From Litchfieldia sinesaloumensis (GTDB taxonomy: Bacteria; Bacillota; Bacilli; Bacillales; Bacillaceae_L), in NCBI RefSeq assembly GCF_900156865.1, contig NZ_LT732529.1, forward strand, positions 1,267,784 to 1,331,783: 64,000 nucleotides of DNA, in the 5' to 3' direction. Below, one piece after another: positions 60,980 to 64,000 of the stretch; positions within the stretch are counted from its first letter, which is position 1, and every line of letters starts with the position of its first letter. The notes beneath the pieces were generated by a model. It made no database searches, was not told where the DNA came from, and saw only the letters and a list, made by a program, of their open reading frames with translations. A program made the translations under genes and the position numbers.

Positions 60980-62980
60980 TCATTTCTCCTTATAATAATT
61001 TGCTTTCCATGTTGTTTTTTCGATTAGTTTATCAAAGACCAATAGCATTGCAGGTAGGAAGAATACCACCATGATAAACGCAAGCAATGCCCCTCTTCCT
61101 AATAAAAGCCCAATTGACGACACAATCGGATTTGAAGAGGTAAAGGCTAAGATAAAACCGACACTTGATAAAATTGCTGCCGATACACCAATTGAGAAAA
61201 TTTTCTCATTGAGCGTTTTCTTGATTGCTTTAAGAGCTGACATTTGTTTGCGATTACCTGTGTAATCCTCAGTCAATAGAATCGCATAATCGACTGTTGC
61301 CGCAAGCTGTACCGTAGAGATAATTAAATAACCAACATACACTAACGACGAATCCGTAAAATATGGAACCGAGAGATTAATCCAAACTGCTGTCTGGATC
61401 GTTAGCAGCAGTACAATTGGATACGAAATGGATTTGAATGTGACAATTAGGACAAGCGCAATGGTCAGCACCGTTAATAGATTGACCAATGCATTATCCT
61501 TTTGGACGGTATTTTTAATATCGTATAATGTCACGCTCTCCCCTAGAGTAAGTGCCTCTTCACCATAATAGTCCTTAGCGGTTTGTTGGATTTTTTCAAT
61601 TAAATGAAATGCCTCGTCACCTTCGTTTTTGGTTGTAGTATTAATAATAATTCGACTATAATCTTCAGAATAAAATTGTTTTGTAATCGATTCGTCCAGA
61701 TATTCTGGTGGTATCGCGCTACTGACCGTGTTTACATAGGCAAGTACACTTGACACCTGATCAATTTTTTCAATGTCCTGGACAATCGCTTCTTCCTTTG
61801 CAATATCCCCATTCGGTACAAGTAAAACCATTGGCGTATAAGCACCAAACTGTTCCTGGATTTCCAGTTTGTCACTACCTGCCCTCATCGATTCAGGTTG
61901 ATCACCCAGTCCATAAATAAAATTTGTCTCACTCTGCGCCAAAAATGCAGGTACAATGATTAAAAGTACAAGAAGTAAAACTGGGAATCTCGTTTTCACA
62001 ACAAGACTGCCGACTCTCTTGAAGTTCGGAATTATCGGTCTGTGCTGTGTTTTATCAATCCACTTATAAAATAAAAGGGTAAGTGCTGGTAAAAACACCA
62101 TAACACTAATGAAGCTAAGTAAAATTCCCTTAACAAGGTTGATTCCTAGGTCTGAACCGATTTCGAAATTCATTAGTGACAAAGCCATAAACCCGAAAAA
62201 GGTAGTTGACGCACTAGCTGTAATGGCTGGGAACGACTTTTTCATCGCGAGCTGCATCGCTTCCTTTGGATCAGCTACAGTTTTTCGGTAGTCTGTAAAA
62301 CTATGAAGCAAAAAGATCGCGTAGTCGAGTGAAACCGCAAGCTGTAAAATCGGTGCAACCGATTGGGTAACAAACGATACTTCTCCTAGAAAAATATTTG
62401 TACCAAGGTTAATAAGTACGGATACTCCAATTGCAGTTAAGAAAAAGACTGGCTCAATCCATGAGTTTGTCGATAAGATTAAGATGATGATAATAATCGG
62501 TACCAACAACAAACCTGCATATAGTGATTCTTGGCCGGCCATTTTTTGAGAGGTTGCAGTATCAAGTGCCTCTCCCGCCATTGCATGATCTTCACCAATG
62601 ACTTCATATATCGCATCAGTGACCGCAACTTCGTCTCCTTTACGAACCGTTAAAGAAAAGAGCGCATCATTTTCTTTATAATAAGACTCGACAGTTTCTT
62701 GATCAGCCACTTCGATAGGTGTCTTAATATCGATAGCATCATCTAACCAAGTTACATCGGAAACACCATCAATTCCAGAAAGCTTCTTTTTAAAATCAAG
62801 TGCTTCCTGTATCGTTACATCATGAATCATGACTCTCGTATTAGGAACAGCCCCATCAAATTCTTCTTCCATAATCTCCATTGCTTTTACCGAGGGAGCA
62901 TCCTCAGGCAAATAGTCAACCATATCATAGTTAACGGCAACTCCAAACTGAACGATCGTTGCGACAATGGTGAGAACCAT
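60980..62980 (-). CDS. MMPL/RND-family transporter
   Basis: At least 666 residues, with the two-fold MMPL architecture: a helix, an extracytoplasmic loop, then five helices, repeated. Motifs are SLDYAIFLLHSFTDYR and ATVDYAILLTEDYTGNR in the equivalent positions of the two halves, each with the proton-relay Asp. It exports lipids or hydrophobic drugs using the proton gradient. The ATG at 62980 would cut the first helix short. The frame continues upstream to a TGA at 63043 through KIEIAARIIKHKKSVVITF with no ATG, GTG or TTG, so a rare start near 63028-63040 is possible. Confidence 0.9.
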   Translation of the reverse strand: MVLTIVATIVQFGVAVNYDMVDYLPEDAPSVKAMEIMEEEFDGAVPNTRVMIHDVTIQEALDFKKKLSGIDGVSDVTWLDDAIDIKTPIEVADQETVESYYKENDALFSLTVRKGDEVAVTDAIYEVIGEDHAMAGEALDTATSQKMAGQESLYAGLLLVPIIIIILILSTNSWIEPVFFLTAIGVSVLINLGTNIFLGEVSFVTQSVAPILQLAVSLDYAIFLLHSFTDYRKTVADPKEAMQLAMKKSFPAITASASTTFFGFMALSLMNFEIGSDLGINLVKGILLSFISVMVFLPALTLLFYKWIDKTQHRPIIPNFKRVGSLVVKTRFPVLLLVLLIIVPAFLAQSETNFIYGLGDQPESMRAGSDKLEIQEQFGAYTPMVLLVPNGDIAKEEAIVQDIEKIDQVSSVLAYVNTVSSAIPPEYLDESITKQFYSEDYSRIIINTTTKNEGDEAFHLIEKIQQTAKDYYGEEALTLGESVTLYDIKNTVQKDNALVNLLTVLTIALVLIVTFKSISYPIVLLLTIQTAVWINLSVPYFTDSSLVYVGYLIISTVQLAATVDYAILLTEDYTGNRKQMSALKAIKKTLNEKIFSIGVSAAILSSVGFILAFTSSNPIVSSIGLLLGRGALLAFIMVVFFLPAMLLVFDKLIEKTTWKANYYKEK

Positions 62981-63077
62981 GAACGTAATAACGACAGATT
63001 TTTTATGTTTTATTATTCGTGCTGCAATTTCTATTTTGATTCACCCTCTCTTGCATAAGCGACAATTCCACTATAAT

Positions 63078-63106
63078 ATTATATCGACACGGTGTTGGCC
63101 AATCAA
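63078..63106 (-). promoter_or_regulatory. promoter of the MMPL operon
   Basis: Reading leftward, TTGATT (63106-63101) and a perfect TATAAT (63083-63078) are separated by 17 bp. Confidence 0.75.
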
Positions 63107-63108
63107 CA
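63093..63108. promoter_or_regulatory. putative TetR operator over the MMPL promoter
   Basis: The inverted repeat TGTTGGCCAATCAACA, with the inner palindrome TTGGCCAA, covers the -35 box and part of the spacer of the MMPL promoter. Binding by the divergent TetR protein would block transcription. Confidence 0.55.
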
Positions 63109-63134
63109 AACAGTTTAGTAAAATGAGTAGGTTC

Positions 63135-63161
63135 TCCAACACAACCAACTAATATGTTGGA
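63135..63161. promoter_or_regulatory. second putative TetR operator near the tetR start
   Basis: TCCAACACA and TATGTTGGA form an inverted repeat that shares the CCAACA/TGTTGG core with the site at 63093. It lies about 28 bp before the tetR start codon, suggesting autoregulation. Confidence 0.5.
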
Positions 63162-63188
63162 TATCTTTTCGAAAAGGAGGATGTGCAT

Positions 63189-63755
63189 TTGAATACTTCC
63201 AAAATGGACAGACGAAAACAATATACACGCATGGTACTCAAGGAGAGCATTATTTCCCTGCTTAAGGTGAAATCGATTTCCGCTATAACGGTAAAGGAGA
63301 TTTGTGAGGAAGCTGATATCAATCGCTCCACATTCTATGCCCATTACTCCGACCAATTTGATCTTCTGGATAAAGTAGAAGAAGAAATCATACAGGATAT
63401 GATTAAATACCTCAATCAATATAATTTTGACAAAGAAGACGAAACCTTACAAATGACTGAAAAATTGCTGGAATACATCGTCACAAACAAAGACGTATGC
63501 CATACATTATTGAACGAAAATGTAGACACCGCCTTTCAACAAAAGGTAATGGATATCGTGCATCGATACCTTATGAAAAATTGGGCCGGTGGCTCTCTCG
63601 ATGAGAATGTTTCAGAGTATTTTAGTACCTTTATTATAAGCGGAAGCATTTATGTCATAAAAAGGTGGTTGAAAAATGGAATGGATAAGCCACCAAGAGA
63701 ATTGGCAGAGCTCGTCAATAACATCATCAATAAGGGATTAGCTGCCGTGAAGTGA
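63189..63755 (+). CDS. TetR-family transcriptional regulator
   Basis: A 188-residue TetR-type repressor. The N-terminal helix-turn-helix is ISAITVKEICEEADINRSTFY followed by AHYSDQFDLLDK (written here in two parts); the ligand domain is helical and of the TetR_C type seen in YfiR/DhaS-like proteins. The start is TTG at 63189, eight bases after AGGAGG; a GTG at 63183 is too close to that site. It is divergent from the MMPL operon and probably represses it, relieved by a hydrophobic ligand. Confidence 0.9.
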   Translation: MNTSKMDRRKQYTRMVLKESIISLLKVKSISAITVKEICEEADINRSTFYAHYSDQFDLLDKVEEEIIQDMIKYLNQYNFDKEDETLQMTEKLLEYIVTNKDVCHTLLNENVDTAFQQKVMDIVHRYLMKNWAGGSLDENVSEYFSTFIISGSIYVIKRWLKNGMDKPPRELAELVNNIINKGLAAVK

Positions 63756-63800
63756 ATAGAGGGTTTAATAAAAGTGGCTGGATGATTCGGTCACTCTTTA

Positions 63801-63833
63801 CATAAAAAAACAGGACCACTTCATGGGTCCTGT
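63801..63833 (-). terminator. terminator of the SET-domain gene
   Basis: An 8-bp stem ACAGGACC/GGTCCTGT with an 8-nt loop is followed on the minus strand by a T-tract (63804-63810). Confidence 0.9.
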
Positions 63834-63845
63834 CTCTACATACGA

Positions 63846-64000
63846 TTATTCACTTTCCTGCTCTTGGTCTTGGTCAAACCAAAGCTTTTCTTTGTCATCA
63901 ACATCACCATTGTAATTAATAAGAATTTCATCCCCTGCTTTTATGTCTGTGTAGGCATAGAATTCAAATGTGTGATTGTCGAAGTTAATTTCGTAAAAAG
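63846..64000 (-). CDS. SET-domain-containing protein (partial, N-terminus outside window)
   Basis: Only the last 50 codons are inside the window. The visible sequence FYEINFDNHTFEFYAYTDIK followed by AGDEILINYNGD is the C-terminal part of a SET domain, including the conserved GDEIL-NY core that contacts S-adenosylmethionine and shapes the active site. An acidic tail (DQDQEQESE) ends the protein. SET methyltransferases modify protein lysines; small stand-alone versions occur in some Bacillus. A terminator follows the stop. Confidence 0.75.
   Translation of the reverse strand, partial: FYEINFDNHTFEFYAYTDIKAGDEILINYNGDVDDKEKLWFDQDQEQESE

Noticed and set aside
1-64000. tRNA, rRNA, riboswitch, IS element or prophage
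   Set aside because: No cloverleaf with a TTCRA arm, no conserved riboswitch core, no transposase or integrase frame and no terminal inverted repeats were seen on reading both strands. A covariance-model search would be needed to be certain.

Overview
The window looks like chromosomal DNA of a low-GC, endospore-forming Bacillaceae. Evidence includes spo0M, a YjcZ-family spore peptide, a SleB/CwlJ-type hydrolase, bacillithiol genes (bshB2, yojF), strong AGGAGG ribosome sites with many TTG starts, and gene blocks that match the Bacillus subtilis yoj and yod/kam neighbourhoods. No rRNA, tRNA, IS element, prophage or genuine CRISPR was seen.

Layout. 1-8.5 kb is a yoj-like housekeeping block: a VWA protein and MoxR ATPase pair, a DHH nanoRNase, a MATE pump, endonuclease IV and bshB2-yojF. 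A 28-residue holin-like toxin with a probable antisense RNA (2.25-2.56 kb) sits inside it. 8.5-15 kb holds a stand-alone ptsH, an Fpg-family glycosylase, deoD, spo0M and several small proteins. 14.8-22.9 kb is the kam locus: lysine 2,3-aminomutase, beta-lysine acetyltransferase, deacylase, CoA transferase, aminotransferase and a sigma-54 activator, with a clear -24/-12 promoter before kamA. Upstream of yodT lies an array of fifteen 52-bp palindromic units (22997-23787) in two sequence subfamilies. 24-30 kb carries a thioredoxin-reductase-like flavoprotein, an M20 amidohydrolase, a LysM-SleB hydrolase and fetAB.

30-59 kb is a large carbohydrate catabolic locus. Its minus-strand genes run from an epimerase, a DapA-like aldolase and an MDR dehydrogenase through NagA, a GH20-type hexosaminidase and two Gfo/Idh oxidoreductases to a FAD oxidoreductase, a six-hairpin-type protein and a DUF4838-like protein. 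Next to these are a sugar ABC importer with a third Gfo/Idh protein, a YesL-type membrane protein, a second FAD oxidoreductase, and a pair of related beta-propeller proteins. One propeller is cytoplasmic; the other is secreted, has two carbohydrate-binding-like modules and ends in a PGKPDK repeat tail. A divergent regulator (43725-45080) combines a degenerate GGDEF-like domain, with GGEEF retained, and a C-terminal winged helix. A 31-bp inverted repeat (GAC-N13-GTC core) lies before the regulator, the catabolic operon, the transporter operon and yesL. A half-turn-shorter variant precedes the second FAD gene. I regard this regulator and operator regulon, with its propeller/oxidoreductase pathway, as the best candidate for an undescribed system. 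The substrate is unknown, though NagA and GH20 point to an N-acetylated amino sugar.

59-64 kb holds an MMPL/RND transporter with a heptad-rich secreted partner, a divergent TetR repressor whose likely operator overlaps the transporter promoter, and the end of a SET-domain protein cut by the window edge.
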